Below are positions 41,501-51,523 of a stretch of DNA of 64,000 nucleotides, in pieces. This stretch comes from Bartonella koehlerae C-29 (GTDB lineage Bacteria; Pseudomonadota; Alphaproteobacteria; Rhizobiales; Rhizobiaceae). Below the pieces are notes generated by a model. The model searched no databases, was not told the DNA's origin, and worked only from the letters and a program-made list of their open reading frames with translations. The stretch's first letter is position 1. Each line of letters starts with the position of its first letter. The position numbers and the translations under genes were made by a program. The DNA lies in assembly GCF_000706625.1 (NCBI RefSeq), contig NZ_KL407334.1, forward strand, positions 337,771 to 401,770. The letters are read 5' to 3'.

Positions 41501-43237
41501 AAAAAAATAATGCCTTTTGTTCTTTCTGCTAAAGGTAAAACAGTAGACCAGAACCTTACTTTGAATGCAAATTTAACGGGAGAAGGAGTACAAGCACAAG
41601 TCCAGGGTCGTATATCTTTAGATAAAAATAAGCTTGATATCCATGTTGATTTGCAAGATTTACCTGCACGTTTGATGAATAGTTTTATTGAAGGGCAAGC
41701 ACTTGGAGGAGTAGTGGTAGGTAAGGTCGATATTGCTGGAACAATGAAGGATCCATCTGCTTATTTTGAGTTTTCTAGTCAAAGCTTAACTGCTATGACG
41801 CATAAAGGACCTCTATCGATCAATATGAATGTTCGTGGTTCTTACAAAAAATCAACTTTTTATATTGAGAATATAATAGCGACAGGAGATAAAGGATTAG
41901 ATCTCTCCATAAATGGGCCTGTTTCTCTTAATGGTTCAGAGGTCAAATTGAGTATTGAAGGAACAATACCTCTTGCGTATGTTGATTTATTATTAGCAAA
42001 GCGCGGTGCGTATGTAACAGGCATGGCCAGAATTGATGCAACCCTGAATGGTGAATTACTTAACCCGCATTTGATAGGAGATTTTTCTATAGTCAATGGT
42101 AGTTTTTTTGATTCACAAACAAATTTAGGATTAAATAATATAACCATTGAAGGAAAATTAAATGGTGATCATCTTTTTCTAGAGAAAGCCTTAGCTGTTT
42201 CATCTGAAGGAGGGTCAATTTCTGCTTCAGGTCGTATTTCTAATGATCTACAACCAGATTTGGTGCTTCATCTTAACAACGCCAATTATAATAATGGGTC
42301 AATGATTCTTGCAACGTTGTCAGGTAAGATAACCATGAGCGGTCATTTTAGAGATGGTCTCGTTATTGGTGGTGATATCACAGTAGAAAAAGCTGAAGTT
42401 TTAGTTCCCGATCATTTTCGAAACGCAAAGTTTCTTGATATTAAAAATAAGAATTTAACCAAATCGATTAAAAAAACACTTGAACGTGCTGGTGTTGAGA
42501 ACACCAACAAAGATCGATTAAAATTTCAAGAATCTTCTTCTGTGATACTATCAAATATGCGTCTTATTGCGCGCAATCAGTTTTTTGTACGTGGGCGAGG
42601 ATTAGATACTGAACTGGGAGGACGCATTAATCTGGTAGGTCCATTAAATGAGGTGCATCCAGTTGGTGAGTTTAGGATGATTCGTGGACGTTTTGATATT
42701 CTTTCACAGCATCTTAATTTTGATCAAGGACAAGCAAGTTTTAGCGGTAATCTTAATCCTACGGTTTATTTTGTGGCAAACAAGAATAGTGGTGATATTC
42801 GCTTCACTGTAACCGTAAGTGGAACGATTGATAATCTTGAGATTAATTTTTCTTCACAACCAAATTTGCCACAAGATGAGATTTTAGCAGGCTTGATTTT
42901 TAATCGCTCTCTTAATGAATTATCACCATTTCAGATTGCGCAGCTTGCAGCAGCGGCAGCTGATCTTGCTGGTGCTTCTAATACATCTTTGTTGAACACT
43001 CTACGGACTAAAATTGGTCTTGATGATCTTGATGTCATCGTTGATGAAAAGGGTAATACGGGCTTACGCATTGGGCGCTATATACACAATAACATTTATT
43101 TGGGATTTGAAGCAGGATCGGATAGAACGACGAAAGGAACAATTAATTTGGATATTTCCCGCCATCTTAAAGCAAAAGGTACTATAGGGAATGAAAAAAA
43201 TTCTAGTATTGGTCTATTCTATGAAAGAGACTATTAA
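38594..43237 (+). CDS. tamB: TamB inner-membrane-anchored translocation module
   Basis: Very long periplasm-spanning protein that forms a hydrophobic groove between inner membrane and TamA. 1547 residues: N-terminal anchor (FFFGFLFFSLCALVF), long AsmA/TamB-type beta-helical repeats rich in alternating hydrophobic residues, and the C-terminal DUF490 domain with LPQDEILAGLIFNRSLNELSP and the final IGLFYERDY. The ATG at 38594 overlaps the tamA stop (TGATG); a TTG one codon earlier is not needed. No frameshift over 4.6 kb. Confidence 0.94.
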   Translation: MKKIMRLSSFFFGFLFFSLCALVFTQKGNLLFSQATVEDRSWLVSLIERKLSAPNRQVRFHNMQGTLFSQTSIDAITISDKKGVWLKITNAKMDWNRLALLRGRMSIKQLSMDQITFLRKPQGNSSFVSSLEAGKFSLPILPLAISIDTLTAQHVAFEQDLFGFSADMSLKGNLTLANGDFDVDIAAQRLDALGFFSVLMKISDSNRTAKIDISVDEPQNGILANVFKLEKRPALNLAMKGEGTFDDLVVGLYLEADHHPVLDGNVVLTSVAEGHSFSTKLVGKFDPLMSPQYRSLFESDVTLKAEMRVTKEGVKYLDHMVIQGEAVNVVANAEITADGFLRRLFIDGKMALDKESESDRLSVSETPKRANVALNVDYGGKGQHSWNGRLVVHHLSNQNIHIRDAIFDMGGVSENLDDATSRHVGIQVKGTFQGVKKSKSTLGEDFGQIVHVHLDTDIVSRKPVLIHDFSITGQGFSAWLKGKMDHFVFKGNLGLKAQTLASFNLLSEQSFSGSADIKAKGTIGLMSGVFDLELSGTADNPKIGFEPFDRLFKGNFTLSGGAAHDTTNLILRHLDLKSQYANIKADGYFSSERAKMDFYAQISDLARLDPRMNGALTIKSIARGHNRLIELDTHAHVAEAFLVGKKLESTTLTMKTLVNNTSSVTSLTGSVKGEGTFAKKPLYLSASFKDSHQIRKFEDVDMRVGSAKITGDLSQTAGFVKGALHIDADDISVLSALFLQEGSGKLKGDFIFDEENGRQKANLKAHVDHLSFAKNKIKKLTLKGDIFDPFGMTQFEGLINAEHIQTPLMMVNRLDVHANGKNGQTVFTVKAMLPNNTNAQLSGSMVTVEFPEGIKREVQIKTIDVKQHNLHATLSKSTTIVFDKEGMTVDELGIAINGGEIILAGNVQNSLNLHLTMNAFPFALVNLWKSDLGAAGTVTGQMTICGSFQKPDLAYDIKGEELTTLALQNKKIMPFVLSAKGKTVDQNLTLNANLTGEGVQAQVQGRISLDKNKLDIHVDLQDLPARLMNSFIEGQALGGVVVGKVDIAGTMKDPSAYFEFSSQSLTAMTHKGPLSINMNVRGSYKKSTFYIENIIATGDKGLDLSINGPVSLNGSEVKLSIEGTIPLAYVDLLLAKRGAYVTGMARIDATLNGELLNPHLIGDFSIVNGSFFDSQTNLGLNNITIEGKLNGDHLFLEKALAVSSEGGSISASGRISNDLQPDLVLHLNNANYNNGSMILATLSGKITMSGHFRDGLVIGGDITVEKAEVLVPDHFRNAKFLDIKNKNLTKSIKKTLERAGVENTNKDRLKFQESSSVILSNMRLIARNQFFVRGRGLDTELGGRINLVGPLNEVHPVGEFRMIRGRFDILSQHLNFDQGQASFSGNLNPTVYFVANKNSGDIRFTVTVSGTIDNLEINFSSQPNLPQDEILAGLIFNRSLNELSPFQIAQLAAAAADLAGASNTSLLNTLRTKIGLDDLDVIVDEKGNTGLRIGRYIHNNIYLGFEAGSDRTTKGTINLDISRHLKAKGTIGNEKNSSIGLFYERDY

Positions 43238-43374
43238 GGATCGAATTTCTTAAGTGTCAATTACTTAGATTTTATGTATCTAACGCACTCAGTGAGAGAA
43301 AGGTTGAAATAATAGACTAAGAATCTCATAAAAGAGGGAGACTTTTTATCGAACTGTGAGAAAATATACCGGAA

Positions 43375-43650
43375 ATATTTGATTTTTTGTTTATCGTATT
43401 CTTAATGGGGTTACGCTCTTTATAAAAAACAACAAGCTATAGTGTTATTCATGCCCGCATTCGTTTTAACATCTCTCGTTACTCCCAATCTCATTTCATA
43501 ATACTTATCCATGAATAGTAGAATGCGAAATACATGAGCTACGACCATCTTCACTTATGTAAAGTACAAGCCAATACTATCATTCTATTTCCCATCTCCA
43601 AATATTTCAAATGATTTTGCACTAAGATAGTCTATGAGAGCTATATTTAC
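43375..43650 (-). pseudogene. Tyrosine integrase relic, N-terminal piece (copy 7)
   Basis: The start codon has become ATA; in one frame it reads ALIDYLSAKSFEIFGDGK, stop, NDSIGLYF, then after shifts DKYYEMRLGVTRDVK, matching the integrase arm-binding domain (NRLNAKVVAT, GKENDGAGL, REMGLGALRDVSLK). The downstream piece ends near the RERDKQK-type segment at 43375-43400. This is the most diverged copy and its palindrome is no longer recognisable. Confidence 0.65.
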
Positions 43651-43849
43651 TCTTTTTTCAAACGGTTTTTATTCACACGTTGATTTTGCTTGTGAAGTGC
43701 AAAAAAAAAATTTTTTGATTTTGAATACAAAAATTTAAATAAAAGAATCTTACAATATTACGAGCATTCATTCAAATTGCAAAACAATGAATTATCTTTA
43801 TAAATCAATGTGTGATCTGTTTGATTAGTAAGGTGGGTATACTGTTTTG

Positions 43850-44395
43850 CTTCTCATTCGTTCTCTTTGCGCATTTGTATCATAGTTCTTATCAGCAATA
43901 ACATATGTATTTTCAAACCTTGTTACAGTGCTTTAGAAACATCGTTCCAATTCTTCGATATGAGAATAAGATGCAAGATTTTATCTACAGCATCAATTGC
44001 AGCAAGGAATTTCATGATAAATCCTCCCTTATTTCTTCCTGACATTCCTTCATGAGGAGTTTATTTTTAGTTTGTAGCATAATTTATAACCAGCAGCACA
44101 GGGATAAACAGAGGGACAAAAGTAGCATTGATTCAGAATCATGGTTCTTGGTAACTTTTTCAAAATTTGACGCTTACTTTTTTGTGGTCAAAAAATTCAT
44201 AATGTTTAAAAATAAGTTTCCTTGTTTAAGAAAAGAGGAAACTTTCACTATCGAGTCTTTGCTTTCAAATGAGGTGAACTTCTTCAAGAAAATAATAGTT
44301 AAGATTTCCAATTTTCATGCAAATCCTAAAAAGGTTTCTTCAATAAATCATAAATTTTTTGCTAATCGCTGCACCTCATATAATATTTTTCTCTA
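43850..44395 (-). pseudogene. IS5-type transposase relic (copy 4)
   Basis: The clearest transposase relic. On the - strand, across frame changes: INATFVPLFIP near 44125, GRNKGGFIMKFLAAIDAV near 44000-44045, LHLILISKNWNDVSKAL, then FENTYVIADKNYDTNAQRERM near 43865-43925. This corresponds to the IS5-family order: ATxVRAHQ, GRSRGGxxTKIH, PLRFILTxGQ, YVIADKGYDxxAxR. The C-terminal YKxRHLIE block is lost. It lies upstream of integrase relic 7 on the same strand. Confidence 0.75.
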
Positions 44396-44473
44396 GCTAT
44401 ACTCCTATTTCTTTACAAAGAAATAGGATCATCTCTCCACTTTTTATCTTAAATTTTATTACGTATTTAAAGA

Positions 44474-46240
44474 CTAGAACTTTTGCTTTTTGAATTGGAT
44501 ATTATGAAGTTTTTTGTAAAAACTGTGTTCTTTTACCAGCAATTCTTTTTGTGTACCTTGTTCAATGAGTTGGCCATTTTTTATGACAACAATTTTATGA
44601 GCGCGAGCAATTGTTGAAAGGCGATGAGCAATGATAATAGTTGTACGCCCTTTGGTGAGATGATAAAGGGCTTCATTAATTTGCGCTTCAGTATGTGAAT
44701 CTAAAGCACTTGTTGCTTCATCAAGTATCAGGATTTCACTATCATGAAGCATTGCTCTAGCGATAGCAAGTCGTTGTTTTTGTCCTCCTGAGAGATTACA
44801 ACCATTATCACCGACCTGTGTCTCGTAGCCATTTGGTAGCCTCATAATGAAGTCGTGAGCATTGGCTGTTTTTGCTGCTTTAATAATGTCGTCGTCGCTG
44901 GCACTTTCTTTTCCTAGCCCGATATTATATTTAACGGTTCCTTGAAAGAGAAAAGTATCCTGTCCTACGTAAGCCATTAGGTCTCTCAAAGAGCGAAATG
45001 TAGTGTAGCGGATGTCTTGATCATTAATCAATATGCGCCCCTTTGTAGGGTCATAAAGACGCATAATAAGGTTAATAAAGGTTGATTTTCCTGAACCCGA
45101 TGGTCCCACCAAAGCTGTCATTTTTCCGGGTTCTATTTCTAGATTAACGTTTTTCAACACCATTTGGTTATCCGTATATGCAAACGATACATTTTCGAAA
45201 CGGATAGCTCCTTGAGTTTTATGCAAATCTCTAGCTTTTTCATGTTCTATAACCGTAAGGGGATGGTCAAGTACCTCAAACATCGTACGGATATTAACCA
45301 AGCCAGATTCAATTTTAACACGTACATTTGCTAATCTTTTTGCTGGTTCGTAAGCAAGAAGTAAAGCAACAATAAAGGACATGAATTCACCTTGAACGCC
45401 TGCTCGTTGGGTTGCAAGGTAGCCAGAAAAACAGATAATACCTGCAATGGCAACACCAGTGAGTGTTTCCATAATTGGGTTGGTAATGGCTTGAAGTGTT
45501 GCAATATTGTTTGCTTGTTTTTCAACATTACAAATGGCTTTGTTCATACGTTTTTTCATTAGTTCTTCTAATGAAAAAGCCTTAATAACTCGAATACCAA
45601 TAGCGCTTTCCTGCACAATTTTGATAATTTCACCAAGTGAGAAAAGCTCTTTTTCCACTAGGCGGTGGACACGCTTTAAAGCCATTCGAACCCCTAAAAA
45701 GGCGAGTGGTCCTACTATTAAAGTAAGAGTGATTAACGTAAAGTTTTGAATGAACATGACAAGCAACAGACCACTAACAGAAAGCAAATCACGCACAAAA
45801 GTTGTAATAATTATATCAATGATATTACGCACTGCTGTAGCGTTGTGGGTGACGCGGACAAGAAGATCAGATGAAGTGTTGTTATGATAAAAAGAAACAC
45901 TTTGTTCCATCATACGTGCGTAAATTTTACGCTGTTGTTCAGCAACGATACTATTGCCTGCTTTGTTCAAAAAATAAGTTTGTGCAAAAGTTGCAATTCC
46001 CTTGAGAATAAAAATGAAAGCAATGATGGTAGAAATCAAAACGATCATACCAAAATTTTGTGCATCAATAATATAATTAACAACATCACGCATGATCCAT
46101 GCACTCGCTGCAGTTGTACAGGAAATAATGATCATTGAAAAAATAGCTGCACCATACCAACGCGCATGTTTATGAAAGTTTTCTCGCAAAAGACGGATGA
46201 TAAGATGTTTATCAAAAGCGGAAATTTGTTTTTTAACCAT
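44474..46240 (-). CDS. MsbA-like ABC exporter (fused permease and ATPase)
   Basis: Homodimeric lipid/drug exporter half-transporter in the inner membrane. 588 residues: six membrane spans (about 30-50, 63-90, 140-160, 165-185, 250-275, 280-300), then an ATPase with Walker A GPSGSGKS at 379-386, signature LSGGQKQR at 483-490 and ILILDEATSALD at 503-514. The layout and length fit the MsbA/lipid A exporter group, but substrate cannot be told from sequence. Single gene on the - strand. Confidence 0.88.
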   Translation of the reverse strand: MVKKQISAFDKHLIIRLLRENFHKHARWYGAAIFSMIIISCTTAASAWIMRDVVNYIIDAQNFGMIVLISTIIAFIFILKGIATFAQTYFLNKAGNSIVAEQQRKIYARMMEQSVSFYHNNTSSDLLVRVTHNATAVRNIIDIIITTFVRDLLSVSGLLLVMFIQNFTLITLTLIVGPLAFLGVRMALKRVHRLVEKELFSLGEIIKIVQESAIGIRVIKAFSLEELMKKRMNKAICNVEKQANNIATLQAITNPIMETLTGVAIAGIICFSGYLATQRAGVQGEFMSFIVALLLAYEPAKRLANVRVKIESGLVNIRTMFEVLDHPLTVIEHEKARDLHKTQGAIRFENVSFAYTDNQMVLKNVNLEIEPGKMTALVGPSGSGKSTFINLIMRLYDPTKGRILINDQDIRYTTFRSLRDLMAYVGQDTFLFQGTVKYNIGLGKESASDDDIIKAAKTANAHDFIMRLPNGYETQVGDNGCNLSGGQKQRLAIARAMLHDSEILILDEATSALDSHTEAQINEALYHLTKGRTTIIIAHRLSTIARAHKIVVIKNGQLIEQGTQKELLVKEHSFYKKLHNIQFKKQKF

Positions 46241-46467
46241 GAAGCGCTTCTATATTCTACCGTTGTTTTATGCAAGATCGAAGCATCCTTATTTAAAGAA
46301 CATTAAGTCTTTAAATTGGTAACAAAGAGTATCCTCTTAAATAGAAGGATTGATGGATAACAACCAAACCCTTAAAAGCACCACAACGACTCTATATAGT
46401 ACTTCTAAATCATACTCACAGCTCAACTCTAGATGAGTTGTATTCTCTACATTCCTCTTATGAGAAA

Positions 46468-47004
46468 TTATTTAGCTGCTATCACCATCATCATTTGACG
46501 ACCTTCGAGTTTTGGTTCAGATTCGATTTTGGCAATTTCACTTGTATCTTCTTTAACCCGCTGAAGAAGTTTTAACCCAAGATCTTGGTGTGCCATTTTA
46601 CGCCCACGAAAACGCAAAGTAACCTTCACTTTATCACCATTACCAATAAATCGATGAATAGCCTTAAGCTTGACTCCATAATCATGGACATCAACATTTG
46701 GACGCATCTTAATTTCTTTAATTTCGATAACTTTTTGTTTTTTACGTGTTTCAGCCGCTTTTTTTTGAGTCTGATATTTCAATTTGCCCAAATCGATAAT
46801 TTTACACACAGGAGGTTCTGCATTTGGTACAATTTCAACCAAATCGAGGCCAACTTCCGCAGCCATAGCAAGGGCATCTTGTATTGTAACCACTCCCTGA
46901 TGTTGCCCCTCATCATTGATAAGTTGAACGCGAGAAACCCGAATATCTTGATTTGCACGTGGCCCATCTTTTTGGATATGTGTCATTTTAAATGGTTTGC
47001 GAAT
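46468..47004 (-). CDS. infC: Translation initiation factor IF-3 with ATT start codon
   Basis: Binds the 30S subunit, prevents subunit rejoining and checks the start codon. The start is set at ATT (47004), six codons before the first ATG: AAGGAG lies eight bases before it (47018-47013), while the ATG at 46986 has no ribosome-binding site, and the added residues MRKPFK match the rhizobial IF-3 N-terminus. Length becomes 178 residues. Visible domains: the N-terminal [11 protein letters not shown] region and C-terminal [29 protein letters not shown] rare start codon is the classical device by which IF-3 represses its own translation. Confidence 0.96.
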   Translation of the reverse strand: MRKPFKMTHIQKDGPRANQDIRVSRVQLINDEGQHQGVVTIQDALAMAAEVGLDLVEIVPNAEPPVCKIIDLGKLKYQTQKKAAETRKKQKVIEIKEIKMRPNVDVHDYGVKLKAIHRFIGNGDKVKVTLRFRGRKMAHQDLGLKLLQRVKEDTSEIAKIESEPKLEGRQMMMVIAAK

Positions 47005-47183
47005 GGTTTAGGCTCCTTAATTTTGATTCATCTACAGTACAACTTAATATACAATTATACACAGAAAAACAACTAGAATTCATGCTTTTTTCATTATTTG
47101 ATTTATGATTTTGGGAGATAATTTGGAGGATAGAAATTTTTTCTTTTATTGAAGTGAAAATGTTTTATGGAGGATAAAGGATA

Positions 47184-47963
47184 ATGGACCAAAATATTCC
47201 TTGCCAATTTTTTTCGTTTGAAAACACTGCTCTTGCAGTTCGTCATCGCAAAGGCAATTGCTTTCCTGGTTTGGTTTGGCTTTCTGGTTATCAATCCGAT
47301 ATGTTAGGAAGCAAGGCGATGTTGGTTGATAGTTTTGCGCAAAAGAATGACTTGCCCTGCTTACGTTTTGATTACTCTGGTCATGGAGAATCTGAGGGTG
47401 ATTTTTTTCAAGGAACAATTTCACGTTGGGTTAAGGAGAGTTTAGCAATTTTTGAGACCTATTGTGAAGGGCCACAAATTTTGATTGGTTCTTCTATGGG
47501 GGGATGGATTGCACTAAAGCTTACTATGATGTTAGCCCAGAAAAATAAAAAGCTTGCTGGCATGGTGTTGGTTGCGCCAGCTCCTGATTTCACGCAAACA
47601 TTGGTGGAGCCAGAATTGGGCCCGGAGGAATGGAAAATTTTGGAAGAAAAAGGGTATATTGAACGACCTGGAGTTGGTGATGAGGAACCGATGCCTTTTA
47701 CAAAAGGGTTGATTGAAGATGGTCGAGATAACTGCGTTATGAAAGGATGTCTTGATATTAGTTGCCCGATCCATATTTTACAAGGAATGGAGGATGATAA
47801 AATACCTTATCAACATACATTGACTTTACTGAATCATTTGCCTTTACATGATGTAACATTGACACTTGTTCGTGATGCAGATCACCGCTTTTCGCGTCCA
47901 CAAGATTTAGAGTGTCTTGAAACAGTTTTAAGCGCATTGATTGATCGAATTAATGCAGAATAA
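47184..47963 (+). CDS. Alpha/beta hydrolase
   Basis: Serine hydrolase fold of 259 residues, with nucleophile elbow GSSMGG at 102-107 (S104), RFDYSGHGES near 61-70 and a likely catalytic His in RDADHRFSR near the C-terminus. AAAGGAT precedes the ATG. Related proteins sit next to infC in many Rhizobiales. The substrate is unknown; acyl-protein or ester hydrolysis are both possible. Confidence 0.85.
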   Translation: MDQNIPCQFFSFENTALAVRHRKGNCFPGLVWLSGYQSDMLGSKAMLVDSFAQKNDLPCLRFDYSGHGESEGDFFQGTISRWVKESLAIFETYCEGPQILIGSSMGGWIALKLTMMLAQKNKKLAGMVLVAPAPDFTQTLVEPELGPEEWKILEEKGYIERPGVGDEEPMPFTKGLIEDGRDNCVMKGCLDISCPIHILQGMEDDKIPYQHTLTLLNHLPLHDVTLTLVRDADHRFSRPQDLECLETVLSALIDRINAE

Positions 47964-47996
47964 GGACCAAGTTTATTGATGAGGAAGATATAATGT

Positions 47997-48743
47997 ATGA
48001 CCATTTATGAACAGCATTTTATTTTCTTTGATCGCGTTGTACCTATAAGAGTACGTGAAAATAAGCATGCGCGCCGTCTTACATTACGTATTGATGCGAG
48101 TGGTCAGGAAATTTGTGTAACAACACCACTGGCGATAAGTCTCTGTTCGATTCAAGGTTTTATTAAAAAGCACCAATTTTGGATTGAGGCGCGTCTTGCT
48201 TGCATACAAATTGCTTACGAAAATTCTTATCTCAAAGAGGGTACAAAAGTTCCTTTATTGGGTATTCCACATACCATACAGCGTAAAGAAGGACGCGGAA
48301 TAACAGAAATCGTTACAGGAGATGTGGGACAAGAGTCCAGAATCATTGTTTATGGACAATTAGAATATCTGCCAAGACGTATTGCTAATGTTTTAAAAAA
48401 ACAAGCTGCACTCATTATAACGCCATTGGTGATGTGCTATGCACATAAAGTAAAGTGTAAAGTGAAATCAATTTGTTATAAAGATACCAAGAGTCGTTGG
48501 GGTTCCTGTTCAATACATGGGAACCTTTCTTTTTCTTGGCGTCTTGTTATGGCACCACAAGAAGTTGTTGAATATGTTGTTGCCCATGAGGTCGCTCATC
48601 TTATTGAAATGAATCACGGTCCAAAATTTTGGGCTCTTTGTGAAAAACTTTGCCCCAAAAGTAAAATATATCGTGCTTGGTTGAAGGAAAATGGTCATAT
48701 ATTGCAAGCAATCAACTTTTATTCATATATGTTGGAGATATGA
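47997..48743 (+). CDS. YgjP-like (DUF45) zinc metallopeptidase
   Basis: Predicted cytosolic metallopeptidase of the YgjP/WLM group. 248 residues with the zinc motif HEVAH at 197-201 and third-ligand region MNHGPKFW at 206-213. The conserved family segment SRWGSCS is at 166-172. GAGGAAG precedes the ATG. Thirty-three bases after the hydrolase gene, so probably co-transcribed. Cellular substrate not known. Confidence 0.87.
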   Translation: MTIYEQHFIFFDRVVPIRVRENKHARRLTLRIDASGQEICVTTPLAISLCSIQGFIKKHQFWIEARLACIQIAYENSYLKEGTKVPLLGIPHTIQRKEGRGITEIVTGDVGQESRIIVYGQLEYLPRRIANVLKKQAALIITPLVMCYAHKVKCKVKSICYKDTKSRWGSCSIHGNLSFSWRLVMAPQEVVEYVVAHEVAHLIEMNHGPKFWALCEKLCPKSKIYRAWLKENGHILQAINFYSYMLEI

Positions 48744-48963
48744 ATAAACTTTGAAAAAAGGAAAGTGAATGGAACTTTTTGTTGAAAATGCCGTTATCTT
48801 GTTGCTTTGTCACGCATGATGAAGGAACCATTGAAGCTCTCAGCACAATTGTCTTCCCCTGCTTGGTTTGCTGAGTGTCTTCAGTGTTTTTGCTTTATAT
48901 TTTTTGCAATTCAGATTAATAATTCTAATTTTATAACTCTCAGTTTAGATTGGAAGAGCGCTT

Positions 48964-50136
48964 ATGCCTGTTCTTACAGATCCACTTCAGCTATTACAGG
49001 CTCTTATTCGTTGTCCTTCTATTACACCTCATGAGGCAGGTGCTTTATCAACTTTAGAACAATTTTTAACAAAGATGGGGTTCAATGTTGAGCGTCCTAT
49101 TTTTTCCGATAAAAATACAGAGGATGTTGAAAATCTTTATGCAAAAATAGGAAAAGAGGGCCCGCATCTTATGTTTGCTGGTCATACGGATGTAGTGCCA
49201 CCAGGTGATTTGAAAAACTGGACGTATCCTCCTTTTGAAGGTGTCATAAATCAGGGGAAATTATACGGGCGGGGTGCTGTCGATATGAAAGGCGGAATTG
49301 CTTGTTTTGTTGCGGCGTTGGCTCGTGTCCGTGAGAAACACTTCATTAAAGGGAGAGTAAGTCTTTTGATTACTGGTGACGAAGAAGGTCCTGCACTTAA
49401 CGGTACGGTTAAACTTCTCAAATGGGCAGAGCAAAAGGGCGAAAAATGGACAGCAGCTCTTGTAGGAGAACCAACGAGCGTAAAAACTGTTGGTGATGTA
49501 ATTAAAATCGGACGGCGAGGATCAATCTCTGGTATCATAACCGTTAAAGGATGCCAAGGTCATGTTGCTTTTCCCGAGCGGGCAGCCAATCCGTTACCTT
49601 TAGCAAGTAAGCTTATACAAGTGTTAATACAAACGACTTTAGATGAAGGGACAGAGCATTTTCAACCCAGTAATTTGGAATTAACAACAATTGATACGGG
49701 TAATTCGGCGATGAATGTTATTCCAGCGCAGGCAACAGTCCATTTTAATATACGTTACAATGATCTTTGGACAAAAGAAATGCTTATAGCAGAAATTGAA
49801 AAACGTCTCACTTCTGTGCAATCAAAAAACAACAAGGATCAATACCCTTATTATCAGCTTGAGTGGATTCCGAGTTTGGGGGATGTTTTTTTGACTAAAA
49901 ATGATAAACTCGTTAACACATTATCAAATGCGATTAAAAGTGTAACAGGGAATATACCAGAATGCTCAACTTCAGGGGGAACTTCAGATGCGCGGTTTAT
50001 TAAGGATTATTGCCCGGTGATTGAATTTGGATTACCGGGACAAACGATACATATGGTGGATGAGTGTGTCGCTGTTGATACAATGGAAACCCTCACTTCT
50101 ATTTATGAGCGTTTCATTATCGATTTTTTTGCGTAG
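48964..50136 (+). CDS. dapE: Succinyl-diaminopimelate desuccinylase
   Basis: Removes succinate from N-succinyl-diaminopimelate in lysine and peptidoglycan precursor synthesis. M20 dinuclear zinc peptidase of 390 residues: [10 protein letters not shown] at 72-81 (H74), GAVDMKGG near 104-111 (D107), catalytic GDEEGP at 138-143, and the C-terminal [18 protein letters not shown] precedes the ATG. The stop is only about ten bases before the inverted hemW fragment. Confidence 0.97.
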   Translation: MPVLTDPLQLLQALIRCPSITPHEAGALSTLEQFLTKMGFNVERPIFSDKNTEDVENLYAKIGKEGPHLMFAGHTDVVPPGDLKNWTYPPFEGVINQGKLYGRGAVDMKGGIACFVAALARVREKHFIKGRVSLLITGDEEGPALNGTVKLLKWAEQKGEKWTAALVGEPTSVKTVGDVIKIGRRGSISGIITVKGCQGHVAFPERAANPLPLASKLIQVLIQTTLDEGTEHFQPSNLELTTIDTGNSAMNVIPAQATVHFNIRYNDLWTKEMLIAEIEKRLTSVQSKNNKDQYPYYQLEWIPSLGDVFLTKNDKLVNTLSNAIKSVTGNIPECSTSGGTSDARFIKDYCPVIEFGLPGQTIHMVDECVAVDTMETLTSIYERFIIDFFA

Positions 50137-50145
50137 ATAAGCGCT

Positions 50146-50275
50146 TGTTTTTTCAAAGCAGCACCTTCTCAAATCGAAAACCGTGAACGTTATGTCACTA
50201 TAAATGAAAGATATCTCGAATATTGGCTCGAATTAATGGGAACGATAGGGCCGGATTGTATCGAAAAAAGATATA
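50146..50275 (+). pseudogene. Inverted partial duplicate of hemW
   Basis: Reads [18 protein letters not shown] followed by LEYWLELMGTIGPDCIE, matching HemW residues [18 protein letters not shown] and [17 protein letters not shown] from the complementary strand at about 50560-50690. Over the first 50 bases only a few differ, so the copy is fairly recent. It stands in inverted orientation to hemW, about 285 bp from the matching part, directly after the dapE stop. No start or further domain; a fragment. Confidence 0.88.
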
Positions 50276-50323
50276 TGAATGTTCTCTACAACTGATGTGA
50301 CGCAGATTGAAACCGTCAAGATT

Positions 50324-51523
50324 TTAGTGTGCCAGTTGGCTGATGATATGGTCAAGAAGAATGCGTCCTTTGCTTGTTGCTTTTAAGCGTTGGTTTCCTA
50401 CCATTTCTACCAGCCCTTGTTGTTGTAAATCTATAAGTTTTTCCATTGGTAGGCTCTTAGAGCTTAAGGTTTCATAGCGTGTAAGATCCAAACCTTCGCA
50501 AAGACGCAAACCCATAAGGAGCATTTCGTTTGCCTGTTGCTCTGCGGTCAATTGTTCTGTCTCAATACAGCCATGTCCTGTCTTTTCTACTAATTCAAGC
50601 CAACGTTCGGGATATTTTTCATTTATAGTGACATAACGTTCATGGTTTTCGATTTGGGAAGGCGCTGTTTTTGAAAAGGGAGAAAAATGATTCGCTAGAC
50701 GCGTAATAAAGCGTCCATGTGCCCCTGGACCAAAACCTGCATATTCATGATAACGCCAATAGAGAAGATTGTGCGCTGATTCGAAACCGGGAATTGCATG
50801 ATTGGAAATTTCATAAGCTGGAAGTCCATGCTGTGCGGTTATTTCTTGAGTCAGCTGATAGAGATCGGCTGCAAGTTCTGATTTGGGAAGAATCAGTCTT
50901 CCTGCGGCATGAAGCTTTTTAAAGGCTGTTCCTTCTTCGATAGTGAGTTGGTAGAGGGAAAGATGATCTGCTGCTAAATCAATAGCTTGAAAAAGTTCAT
51001 ATTTCCATTGTTCGAGTGTTTGTTCTGGGCGGGCATAGATAAGATCAAAGGATAAACGGGGAAAAATTTCCCGAGCTAAATCAATAGCGTAGAGAGCTTG
51101 TTTGACATCATGAAGACGTCCAAGTTGTCGCAGTGCTTTGTCATTGAGTGCTTGTACACCGAGAGATAAGCGGTTCACCCCTGCTGCACGATATCCGCGA
51201 AAGCGTTCTGCTTCTACACTGGATGGGTTTGCTTCCAGTGTAATTTCAGCTTTATCGTCGACGTTCCAAGTTTTTGCCAATATCTGCAACAAGGCATCAA
51301 CAGTTTGAGGTGTCATAAGCGATGGAGTTCCCCCACCGATAAAAATACTCGTAATACAACGTGAACCTATTTTATGATATTGTGTTTCTATTTCGTGTTC
51401 AAAGGCAGTTACGAAACGTGGTTGATCAACACCATGAACGCGGATGTGTGAGTTAAAGTCACAATAAGGACATTTGGCAGTGCAAAAGGGCCAATGAATG
51501 TAGATGCCAAAAGGTTCATTCAT
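50324..51523 (-). CDS. hemW: HemW, radical SAM heme chaperone
   Basis: Radical-SAM family protein once called coproporphyrinogen III oxidase-like, now viewed as a heme-binding chaperone. 399 residues with the cluster motif CTAKCPYC (C14, C18, C21), GGGTPSLM near 63-70, and the family's C-terminal domain. The long upstream extension of true HemN is absent, supporting HemW. It overlaps rdgB by eight bases, forming an operon. Confidence 0.94.
   Translation of the reverse strand: MNEPFGIYIHWPFCTAKCPYCDFNSHIRVHGVDQPRFVTAFEHEIETQYHKIGSRCITSIFIGGGTPSLMTPQTVDALLQILAKTWNVDDKAEITLEANPSSVEAERFRGYRAAGVNRLSLGVQALNDKALRQLGRLHDVKQALYAIDLAREIFPRLSFDLIYARPEQTLEQWKYELFQAIDLAADHLSLYQLTIEEGTAFKKLHAAGRLILPKSELAADLYQLTQEITAQHGLPAYEISNHAIPGFESAHNLLYWRYHEYAGFGPGAHGRFITRLANHFSPFSKTAPSQIENHERYVTINEKYPERWLELVEKTGHGCIETEQLTAEQQANEMLLMGLRLCEGLDLTRYETLSSKSLPMEKLIDLQQQGLVEMVGNQRLKATSKGRILLDHIISQLAH

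Noticed and set aside
48807-49034. 75-residue open frame before dapE
   Set aside because: Overlaps the dapE start, lacks a ribosome-binding site and resembles no family.
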